From positions 1 through 25,744 of the IMG/VR virus record IMGVR_UViG_3300025874_000079: a DNA stretch of 25,744 bases, one strand, 5' to 3'. Of the stretch, positions 7,716-13,407 are shown piece after piece. Source of the DNA: a virus. The first letter of the stretch is position 1. Every line of letters begins with the position of its first letter. The translations under genes and the position numbers were made by a program. The notes below the pieces were generated by a model. The model worked only from the letters and a program-made list of their open reading frames with translations. It had not been told where the DNA came from and did no database searches.

Positions 7716-8480
7716 ATGTTGGAAAAATTAGAAGAATATTCAATAAAAGTTTTAATCTATGTAGGCTTAGTTATGTGGCCTATGATAATTCTAGTAGCTA
7801 TTTTTAGTTTTGTAACAGAAGTAGCAGCTGATGATAATGTTATATCATTGGAACAATCGGGCGATAACCTCGCGTTAGGCGTAGATCAGATAGGTTATAA
7901 TAACAAAATTGTTATGTTAGATAATCAATCATACATTAATTCTTCAAATTTAAATATGTATTTAGTACAGGTCAATGATTCTGAAGGCCTGAATAAAATT
8001 ACATTTGACGAAGTAAGTGGTTCAGGCAATCAAATGAAACTGGCTCAAGGTGTTGCATGGAATACTCTTGATTCTTATACTGATTTAACTTGGTGGGCAG
8101 ATGGTTATGAAGGTGGTGGTCATGAAATAGATATTACACTATATGGTGATAATAATGATATGGCAGTACAACAAACAAATCAAGGGTCTACTACAGGTCA
8201 TAGTTTTGATTTACATCTCGACGGAGATGGTAATAAGGTTCAGGTCAAACAACAAAGCGATGGTGATAAGAATTTAAACTTAACAATCTATAATGATTAC
8301 AATGATGTATTTGTTCGCCAAAAAGGTAATAATGCAAGTCATAATGCTAATGTAACACTTGACGGTTTATATGGAACAGACTTAATATTAAAACAAATGA
8401 CTACTACAGATCAAACATATAATCTAATGCAATATTGTGGAAATCCAGCTGGTTGTATAGTATCAATAACTCAACAATAA
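7716..8480 (+). CDS. Curlin-repeat-like secreted protein 2 (amyloid subunit candidate)
   Basis: A 254-aa protein with a long N-terminal hydrophobic segment (about residues 12-36) ending VAADDN, either a long signal peptide or an anchor. The mature region has many curlin-type N-x5-Q units: NVISLEQ, NQMKLAQ, NDMAVQQ, NKVQVKQ, NDVFVRQ, and the related TDLILKQ and CIVSITQ. They are separated by about 23 residues and preceded by G-D-x-N-like turns. This is closer to canonical CsgA/CsgB than curlin 1. Its mature start (DDNVISLEQSGDNLALGVDQ) mirrors that of curlin 1. Two cysteines sit near the C-terminus (YCGNPAGC). It lies 1 nt after fecR and 3 nt before the cyclase. It is likely exported through CsgG and may co-assemble with curlin 1. 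Confidence 0.75.
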   Translation: MLEKLEEYSIKVLIYVGLVMWPMIILVAIFSFVTEVAADDNVISLEQSGDNLALGVDQIGYNNKIVMLDNQSYINSSNLNMYLVQVNDSEGLNKITFDEVSGSGNQMKLAQGVAWNTLDSYTDLTWWADGYEGGGHEIDITLYGDNNDMAVQQTNQGSTTGHSFDLHLDGDGNKVQVKQQSDGDKNLNLTIYNDYNDVFVRQKGNNASHNANVTLDGLYGTDLILKQMTTTDQTYNLMQYCGNPAGCIVSITQQ

Positions 8481-8483
8481 CTT

Positions 8484-10328
8484 ATGAAACATATAACATC
8501 TATCTGGGCTACAATATTCATAGCAGCAATGCTAATAGGTATAAGAGTATCTGATCCGGCATTAGTTGAGCAATTACGATTAAATACCTTTGATACCTAT
8601 ATCAAGACAATCACTCAGCGTGATTCCACTAGGGTTACCCTATTGAACATAGGAGAAGATTCACTCAGCGTGATGGGTCAATATCCCTTTCCGAGATCAA
8701 CATATGCTCAAATGATAAGTGACCTCAGAGGTGCAAACGCGGGGCTTATTGGGTTTACTATTATGTTTCCAGAGGCTGACAGGTTTGGCGGTGATGAAAT
8801 CTTTGCTTCTTGGGTGAAAGATAATGGTATTATACTAGCTCAAGATGCTGATGAAAACGGAAAAAGCACTTCTGCGCCCTATGTTGGAACTGCCATCTTT
8901 GGGACAGGTAATCCACTAGATTGGGCAATAAGATATAGAGGATTAGTAACCAATATTCCTGAAATAGAAGCTGGTGCATGGGGTCATGGTCTTATAAATG
9001 CTATGCCAGAAGTCGATGGATTAGTAAGACGTATACCATTAATCTCTCAGATCAATGATCAATTATATCCTTCGTTTGCTTTAGAAACAACTCGAGTGCT
9101 AAGTGAAAAACCTTCGTATACAGTAAAGGTAAATGATATTGGTATTGAAGAGGTTATAATTAGACCTCATAGAATATCATCAGATGCTAATGGTTCTATA
9201 TGGATTAATCCAAACTATAAGTTTACGGAAATAGAGTACGGGTCCAACGAATTACCTGATCTACAGGGTTCGACTGTTTTGATTGGTCTGACTGCCAAAG
9301 GTCTAGCTGCTCAGGTTCCAACTCCTTCAGGTCTAAGATCTGCACATCATCTTCAAGCTGCAGCTCTTGAGACGATATTGTCAGGAGACTCGATATCTCG
9401 TCCGATATGGGCTGATCTAGGTGAAATAGCTGTAGTTCTAATTGGATCTCTTGCGATAATTCTTTCAATTTATCATTTGCCATTGTGGGCTTCTCTCTTG
9501 ACATTTGTGTCGACTCTGAGTATTTCAATTGGCGGCGCTTTCTACTTCTGGTACGAATCTCAAATTCTCCTTGATATAAGTTATCCTATGATAATATATA
9601 TACTTGTGTTCGCGTCAGGGTCTTTTAATAACTTCTATAAACAATTCATGCTAAGACAACAGATTAAGAAACAATTTGAGACCTACCTAGATCCTAAGCA
9701 AGTCTATCTACTACAAAAGAATCCTGAGTTACTAAGACTTGGCGGTGATAGACGAGAGATGTCATTCTTGTTTATGGACATATGTGGATTTACTCCAATA
9801 TCAGAACATTATAAAAATAATGATGATCCAGAAGGATTAGTAGAGTTAGTAAACGAATTTCTTGATGCTATGACTAAGATCATATTAAATAATGGTGGCA
9901 CAATCGATAAGTATATGGGTGATTGTATTATGGCGTTTTGGAATGCTCCGTTACCATGTGAAAACCATGCTGAGATGGCCGTTAAATCAGCAATACAAAT
10001 AGAGGCTAAAACCAATGAACTTAAAGAAACTTACAAAGAACGAGGCCTTCCGGACATTAACGTCGGCACTGGCATTAATACCGGCGATTGCATTGTTGGG
10101 AATATGGGAAGCGAATCAAGGTTTGACTATTCAGTCATCGGAGATGCAGTTAACCTTGCAGCTAGACTCGAAGCAACAGCTGCAAGACATGAATACGTAG
10201 AGTATAAAACAATCATATCGTCATATACTAAGGATCAACTACCAGACAATTATCCATGTATAGACATAGGTAACATTAAAGTAAAGGGTAAGGACGAGCT
10301 TATAACCATTTATTCACCAATTACCTAG
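8484..10328 (+). CDS. CHASE2-domain class III adenylate cyclase
   Basis: A 614-aa membrane enzyme that converts ATP to cAMP. An N-terminal TM (about residues 5-20) leads into a CHASE2 extracytoplasmic sensor (about 25-300). Three TMs follow (about 311-331, 335-356, 362-380) and then a cytoplasmic cyclase domain (about 425-600). All key residues are visible: metal-binding D432 (FMDICGFT) and D480 (DKYMGD), substrate-selecting K476 and D548 (FDYSVIGD, which favours ATP over GTP), and transition-state N557 and R561 (VNLAARLE). The catalytic domain therefore looks intact. It ends the curli-FecR run, 3 nt after curlin 2. CHASE2 cyclases next to FecR proteins are a bacterial arrangement, which suggests acquisition as a unit. 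Phage-made cAMP could act on host CRP-like regulation, but no receptor is encoded in the window. Confidence 0.92.
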   Translation: MKHITSIWATIFIAAMLIGIRVSDPALVEQLRLNTFDTYIKTITQRDSTRVTLLNIGEDSLSVMGQYPFPRSTYAQMISDLRGANAGLIGFTIMFPEADRFGGDEIFASWVKDNGIILAQDADENGKSTSAPYVGTAIFGTGNPLDWAIRYRGLVTNIPEIEAGAWGHGLINAMPEVDGLVRRIPLISQINDQLYPSFALETTRVLSEKPSYTVKVNDIGIEEVIIRPHRISSDANGSIWINPNYKFTEIEYGSNELPDLQGSTVLIGLTAKGLAAQVPTPSGLRSAHHLQAAALETILSGDSISRPIWADLGEIAVVLIGSLAIILSIYHLPLWASLLTFVSTLSISIGGAFYFWYESQILLDISYPMIIYILVFASGSFNNFYKQFMLRQQIKKQFETYLDPKQVYLLQKNPELLRLGGDRREMSFLFMDICGFTPISEHYKNNDDPEGLVELVNEFLDAMTKIILNNGGTIDKYMGDCIMAFWNAPLPCENHAEMAVKSAIQIEAKTNELKETYKERGLPDINVGTGINTGDCIVGNMGSESRFDYSVIGDAVNLAARLEATAARHEYVEYKTIISSYTKDQLPDNYPCIDIGNIKVKGKDELITIYSPIT

Positions 10329-10330
10329 TC

Positions 10331-10384
10331 TTATAACAAATTGATCTAAAAAAAGTGAATTATTTTCACTCAGGTCGTTTACAA
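10331..10384 (+). repeat. 54-bp perfect direct repeat, copy 1 (stem-loop plus promoter -35)
   Basis: This 54-bp segment recurs without mismatch at 10848-10901, on either side of the metallopeptidase gene. It holds a small hairpin (AGTGAA, 5-nt loop, TTCACT) with seven A's before it, and ends in the -35 box of an early promoter. Read on the - strand, the hairpin is followed by seven T's, so it could stop antisense transcripts. The unit resembles the mobile 'promoter-early stem-loop' cassettes of T-even phages. Confidence 0.9.
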
Positions 10385-10406
10385 AGGTCCCAAAATGTAG
10401 TATAAT
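10378..10406 (+). promoter_or_regulatory. Sigma70-type early promoter P1
   Basis: TTTACA at 10378-10383 and TATAAT at 10401-10406 are separated by exactly 17 nt. They are followed by ATACCCATATTA, a downstream block shared with the other early promoters here. It drives the metallopeptidase gene starting at 10437. Confidence 0.85.
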
Positions 10407-10436
10407 ATACCCATATTAACGATAAGGAACCAAGCA

Positions 10437-10853
10437 ATGCCGTATTTTAAAGTAACTGGTCAAGTTAAAAACAAAAAGAAAGTCAAAGAGTATTTAGATA
10501 ATCTTTCTAAAGAGCTTGGTATCAATCGTATGTGGTCAAAGGTAATATTCGTAAGGTTTAAAACTAAGCTTGATAATGATAGTCAGGGCCTCTGCTGGGG
10601 TGATTATAAAGAAGGATACGCTGAAATTAAAATTGCTCGTACGTCTGAGGGTAATGATATACCATATGATATGATGATGCAAACTTTAGCTCATGAAATG
10701 GTTCATGCTAAACAATATCTAAGAAAGGAACTTAATGGTTGGACTAACTCATGGATGAATAGAAAGCCTCGTAACTATAAGTACGAAAACGCTCCTTGGG
10801 AAAAAGAAGCTTATGGGCGTGAAGAAGAGTTATATAAGAAGTGCTGGTTATAA
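10437..10853 (+). CDS. Small zinc metallopeptidase-like protein (SprT-like)
   Basis: A 138-aa protein with the zincin motif H86-E-M-V-H90 inside LAHEMVHAKQY, and a downstream PWEKEAY block whose E124 is a candidate third zinc ligand. The overall layout resembles small SprT-like phage proteins. The N-terminal third is basic (VKNKKKVKEYL). It would be cytoplasmic, having no signal peptide. It has its own promoter (P1) and ribosome site (AAGGAA) and sits alone between two copies of a 54-bp repeat, as if it were an exchangeable cassette. Early expression suggests a role in host takeover or protein/DNA-crosslink processing. The zinc motif is seen directly; the role is inferred. Confidence 0.75.
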   Translation: MPYFKVTGQVKNKKKVKEYLDNLSKELGINRMWSKVIFVRFKTKLDNDSQGLCWGDYKEGYAEIKIARTSEGNDIPYDMMMQTLAHEMVHAKQYLRKELNGWTNSWMNRKPRNYKYENAPWEKEAYGREEELYKKCWL

Positions 10854-10901
10854 CAAATTGATCTAAAAAAAGTGAATTATTTTCACTCAGGTCGTTTACA
10901 A
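10848..10901 (+). repeat. 54-bp perfect direct repeat, copy 2
   Basis: Identical to 10331-10384. This copy begins inside the last codons of the metallopeptidase gene (its TTATAA supplies the stop) and ends within the next promoter. The duplication therefore brackets the gene exactly. Confidence 0.9.
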
Positions 10902-10923
10902 TGCTCCCAGACTATGATACAAT
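10895..10923 (+). promoter_or_regulatory. Sigma70-type early promoter P2
   Basis: TTTACA at 10895-10900, a 17-nt spacer and TACAAT at 10918-10923, followed by ATACCTATATTAAA. The -10 box has one change from the P1 version. It drives the KOW-like gene and probably the small genes to 12078. Confidence 0.8.
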
Positions 10924-10960
10924 ATACCTATATTAAATAATGCTGAAAAGGAAATATACT

Positions 10961-11233
10961 ATGAAAAAATCAATCTTAAATGCGATCAACTCCATCAGTT
11001 CTACTGAAGAAATGAACGAAGTAATTAATTTAATAAAGCTCAAGCAGCGCCAGTTACGTGATGTTAAAGCTTTCTCAATTAAAGCTAGTCTTAATGTTGG
11101 TGATACTGTTAGCGTCAACGGTCGACACGGTAAGAGAACTGGGGTGATCGAAAAAATCAAAGTCAAAAAGGCAATTGTTAGAATCGATGGTGGCCTTTGG
11201 GATTGTCCTTTAACTCTTCTGGAGGCAGTATAA
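10961..11233 (+). CDS. Small KOW-like protein
   Basis: The start is placed at ATG 10961, after the ribosome site AAAAGGAAA, rather than the ATG at 10940 that lacks one, giving 90 aa. The N-terminal half is helical and charged (EEMNEVINLIKLKQRQL). The C-terminal half (about residues 44-77: LNVGDTVSVNGRHGKRTGVI) has the V-G-D-x-V ... G-x-x-G pattern of KOW/SH3-like barrels that bind RNA polymerase factors or RNA. It heads an early transcript, so it could influence host transcription or translation. The KOW similarity is modest. Confidence 0.6.
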   Translation: MKKSILNAINSISSTEEMNEVINLIKLKQRQLRDVKAFSIKASLNVGDTVSVNGRHGKRTGVIEKIKVKKAIVRIDGGLWDCPLTLLEAV

Positions 11234-11234
11234 T

Positions 11235-11465
11235 ATGTCTAAAGTAATGCTTGAAATGGAGTTTGAACAGATTGCCGCGATAATGATCAGTGAATTGAAA
11301 CGGCAAATCGAAACCTTCAGGAAAGATCTGGAACGCAGAGAAAAAGCTGAGGGTGTGTGTATAGATAATGACCCTTACGCTGATCTCGATGCTTACCTGA
11401 ATGCACATATCGAAGCGTTTAGTCTGGTACTGGATTACTACGGAGGTGATTATGTCATTAAGTAA
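11235..11465 (+). CDS. Small acidic/helical protein, unknown
   Basis: A 76-aa protein starting 1 nt after the previous stop, preceded by TCTGGAGGCAG as ribosome site. The first 40 residues form a charged helix (ELKRQIETFRKDLERREK). The C-terminus (DAYLNAHIEAFSLVLDYY) is a second helix. Its end overlaps the next start by 14 nt. No function is recognised. Confidence 0.55.
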   Translation: MSKVMLEMEFEQIAAIMISELKRQIETFRKDLERREKAEGVCIDNDPYADLDAYLNAHIEAFSLVLDYYGGDYVIK

Positions 11466-11676
11466 AACTGAAAAATTCACTGCAATTACATGGGGTTTAG
11501 CTGGAGCTTTACTTCTTACATTGTTAGTCAATGCTGTTGAAACTTCTCTTGATCGACCTGATGTTCATATCAGTCATTCTACTGGAGAATGTGTAAGAGT
11601 TCTTAATTACGTTGAAGGAGATAGCTATTCTTGTAATAATTTTCCTTCTAAATATAACAAAGTGTGGGTAAAATAA
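11452..11676 (+). CDS. Small membrane protein conserved in marine T4-like phages
   Basis: The start at ATG 11452 is fixed by a near-perfect ribosome site (GGAGGTGATT). The product is 74 aa: one TM (about residues 9-28, TAITWGLAGALLLTLLVNAV) and then a polar domain with two cysteines in SHSTGECVRVLNYVEG and DSYSCNNFP. The C-terminal domain resembles small proteins I recall in many cyanomyophages. By charge it is likely anchored in the inner membrane with the cysteine domain in the periplasm. The function is unknown; superinfection exclusion is one possibility for early membrane proteins. Confidence 0.65.
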   Translation: MSLSKTEKFTAITWGLAGALLLTLLVNAVETSLDRPDVHISHSTGECVRVLNYVEGDSYSCNNFPSKYNKVWVK

Positions 11677-11677
11677 T

Positions 11678-11878
11678 ATGTTGATATGGCAAAAAGAATC
11701 TCCAGTTACTGGTGAAACCAACACAATGGCTATCAATGCGACAGTTGAACAAGTCGAGTTGTGGCAAAACGGTACGCTTATCCAAGAAGCTATGCCTTCA
11801 GCAACTGCTGATCAGAGGGAGTTTCTAATCAGTGGCTGTACTCCAGCATGCTGGGATCAATTAGGAGGAGAAGAGTAA
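11678..11878 (+). CDS. Small conserved phage protein (SPVTGETN motif), unknown
   Basis: A 66-aa protein. It starts 1 nt after the previous stop and shares its last base with the next start (TAATG). The N-terminal SPVTGETN and the later TADQREFLISGCTPACW recall a small cyanophage and pelagiphage early protein. The start at 11678 keeps the SPVTGETN block; an internal ATG at 11726 would remove it. Two cysteines (GCTPAC) are close together. No function is known. Confidence 0.6.
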   Translation: MLIWQKESPVTGETNTMAINATVEQVELWQNGTLIQEAMPSATADQREFLISGCTPACWDQLGGEE

Positions 11879-12078
11879 TGAAGGGCATGGCGTACTGTGA
11901 CTACATTGCGCATTCAGTAATAAAGCCGGCACTAGGAGAAGATGGCTTTATTACTGAAGTTGGTAAAGTTAAAATGGATCTTTGTCCTAAAGAAGGATAC
12001 TTAGTATCTACAGCAAAGACCATCAATGTCAAAGATCAGAATGGCAAAGAATATAAAATTACTGTTGAAGAAATTTAA
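11878..12078 (+). CDS. Small early protein, unknown
   Basis: A 66-aa protein. ATG 11878 is chosen over the upstream in-frame ATG because AGGAGGAGAAG sits just before it and it forms a TAATG overlap. Content: a short N-terminal helix and then alternating strands (GKVKMDLCPKEGYLVS, DQNGKEYKITVEEI), suggesting a small beta fold. No family is recognised. It is the last gene of the P2 transcript; P3 lies immediately downstream. Confidence 0.55.
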   Translation: MKGMAYCDYIAHSVIKPALGEDGFITEVGKVKMDLCPKEGYLVSTAKTINVKDQNGKEYKITVEEI

Positions 12079-12095
12079 AATAAGTGAAAATAAAC

Positions 12096-12125
12096 GTTTA
12101 CAAACACTGTAAACTATGATATAAT
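12096..12125 (+). promoter_or_regulatory. Sigma70-type early promoter P3 with overlapping inverted repeat
   Basis: TTTACA at 12097-12102, a 17-nt spacer and TATAAT at 12120-12125, followed by ATACCTATATTAAA. A perfect 7-bp inverted repeat, GTTTACA (12096-12102), 5 nt, TGTAAAC (12108-12114), covers the -35 box and could be a repressor operator. Confidence 0.85.
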
Positions 12126-12160
12126 ATACCTATATTAAATGATAAAGAAAGGAAAAGATT

Positions 12161-12430
12161 ATGGATAGAATGGCAATGATCAAAGCAGCTGCAGAAAAAG
12201 CTAAGCAAGAAGTAGAATTTAAAGCTGCTGTAAACAGGGTTTATTCTAAACCAAAAGACCACTATAACAAGCTTACGAAGACAGTCAAAAAGGCTGCTCA
12301 TCAAGCTCCTGGTAGTCTTGAATGTTTTAAAGAAGAAAATATGTTCTATACAGACAAAGAGACTCAAGATTTTATTGCGGGTTCATCTTTAATGGATGCA
12401 TACAACGATCAAAAAAACGATTGGGATTAA
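12161..12430 (+). CDS. Small basic early protein, unknown
   Basis: An 89-aa protein behind promoter P3 with ribosome site AAAGGAAAAG. The N-terminal half is a Lys/Ala/Glu-rich helix (MIKAAAEKAKQEVEFKAAV). The C-terminal part is acidic and ends NDQKNDWD. One cysteine is present (SLECF). No conserved motif is recognised. It is first in a short operon with the next two or three genes. Confidence 0.55.
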   Translation: MDRMAMIKAAAEKAKQEVEFKAAVNRVYSKPKDHYNKLTKTVKKAAHQAPGSLECFKEENMFYTDKETQDFIAGSSLMDAYNDQKNDWD

Positions 12431-12433
12431 GCT

Positions 12434-12649
12434 ATGACTCAGTATACTGATAAAGTTGAATACGTAAAGCGTAAACAATTTGTTGAAGAATGGGCTGCTA
12501 AATGTGATTATATGCTAGCTCAAAATGGTTATATTGAGCGTAGCTTTAATAGTGGTTTAATAACACGTTCTTATGCTGATGGTAGAACTGAAACAATTCA
12601 AGAGTCTATGGACTTTGCAAGTCTTATGAAATCGGCACCAATCAAATGA
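12434..12649 (+). CDS. Small early protein, unknown
   Basis: A 71-aa protein 3 nt after the previous stop, sharing ATGA with the next start. An N-terminal helix (VKRKQFVEEWAAKCDYML) precedes a compact polar segment with Tyr and Arg (YIERSFNSGLITRSYADG). No family is recognised. Tight coupling on both sides supports it as a real gene. Confidence 0.55.
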   Translation: MTQYTDKVEYVKRKQFVEEWAAKCDYMLAQNGYIERSFNSGLITRSYADGRTETIQESMDFASLMKSAPIK

Positions 12650-12951
12650 ACTATATTGGATCTATAAACTACACCCCATCGGGTCGTAAAAGAAAGAGCA
12701 AAGCTCTTAAGACAGTGCGTAAAACCAAGCGAGTGTTTAAACCACTTAAGGTAGAAAAGTCTTTAGCTGAACTTAGAATGGAAGAATTCAATACCAAGTA
12801 TCCATCTTTTACTGGAGAATCTAAATATCAAACTCCAGAAGACACCTCTTGGAAAGCAACAGAATCCAAGAATTTCACAGTCGCGCCAGCATATAATAAA
12901 GGCGCATATCAAGTAATTCCACGTAAAGATGTGGAACATATAGGAAAGTAA
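12646..12951 (+). CDS. Basic conserved phage protein, unknown
   Basis: A 101-aa protein with a strongly basic N-terminal third (SGRKRKSKALKTVRKTKRVF), suggesting nucleic-acid binding. The C-terminal block (DTSWKATESKNFTVAPAYNK, then GAYQVIPRKDVEHIGK) matches the style of a small protein I recall in cyanomyophages. The ATG lies in the stop of the previous gene. The function is unknown; RNA or DNA binding is inferred from charge only. Confidence 0.6.
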   Translation: MNYIGSINYTPSGRKRKSKALKTVRKTKRVFKPLKVEKSLAELRMEEFNTKYPSFTGESKYQTPEDTSWKATESKNFTVAPAYNKGAYQVIPRKDVEHIGK

Positions 12952-12953
12952 CT

Positions 12954-13124
12954 ATGGAAATCATAGAAATAGCAGCAGGAATCGCCTTCGCGGGCTTTAT
13001 TATGTGGTTTGGAATAACATCATCAATTATAGCAGCAAATGAAAACGCCGCAAGACGTAAAAACTTTGATGCCGGAACTCATGATTATTATGGTAATAAA
13101 CTAGGAGAAGATGATGACAAATAA
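12954..13124 (+). CDS. 56-aa single-pass membrane protein
   Basis: A short gene running from ATG 12954, 2 nt after the previous stop, to TAA 13122-13124, overlapping the next gene by 11-14 nt. One hydrophobic helix (about residues 5-27, EIAAGIAFAGFIMWFGITSS) is followed by a charged tail (NENAARRKNFDAG ... GEDDDK). No family is recognised. Spacing and composition fit a real phage membrane microprotein. Confidence 0.55.
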   Translation: MEIIEIAAGIAFAGFIMWFGITSSIIAANENAARRKNFDAGTHDYYGNKLGEDDDK

Positions 13125-13338
13125 CATGTTACTTAGTGAGTTTAACGGCTCAGATGATTTTAAAAATCGTAAAGCTGAGGTACTACGTTCGTTTGGAGAT
13201 AATCCTAGGTTTGGAATTCGAATGTATATTGATGGCGAATCTCTAGGCATTGAGTGGTACAAAGGACATAACGAACTGTATGCTGAGTCAGCTGCTGAAA
13301 ACTATGTTCTAGGCATTAAAAACTATGAAAGGAATTAA
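13111..13338 (+). CDS. Small early protein, unknown
   Basis: A 75-aa protein starting at ATG 13111 or the adjacent ATG 13114, behind AGGAGAAG. Predicted as a short helix, then beta strands (RFGIRMYIDGESLGIEWYKG), then a C-terminal helix (YAESAAENYVLGIKNY). No motif is recognised. It ends the P3 transcript; P4 begins within 15 nt. Confidence 0.55.
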   Translation: MMTNNMLLSEFNGSDDFKNRKAEVLRSFGDNPRFGIRMYIDGESLGIEWYKGHNELYAESAAENYVLGIKNYERN

Positions 13339-13351
13339 TTGAAAATAATTG

Positions 13352-13380
13352 TTTACATTTGTAGTAAAGTATGTTATAAT
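13352..13380 (+). promoter_or_regulatory. Sigma70-type early promoter P4
   Basis: TTTACA at 13352-13357, a 17-nt spacer and TATAAT at 13375-13380, followed by AGATCTATATTATAA. A degenerate form of the P3 inverted repeat is present at the same spacing (GTTTACA, 5 nt, AGTAAAG). It drives the 387-aa gene and probably gp33, DsbA and gp59. Confidence 0.85.
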
Positions 13381-13407
13381 AGATCTATATTATAAAAGGA
13401 GTAGATT

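Noticed and set aside
9223-9528. Antisense open frame within the cyclase gene
   Set aside because: No ribosome site or recognisable protein features; the sense strand has an intact, highly conserved enzyme.
10331-10901. Insertion sequence or CRISPR array based on the repeats
   Set aside because: There are only two direct copies, no transposase, no terminal inverted repeats and no regular spacers.
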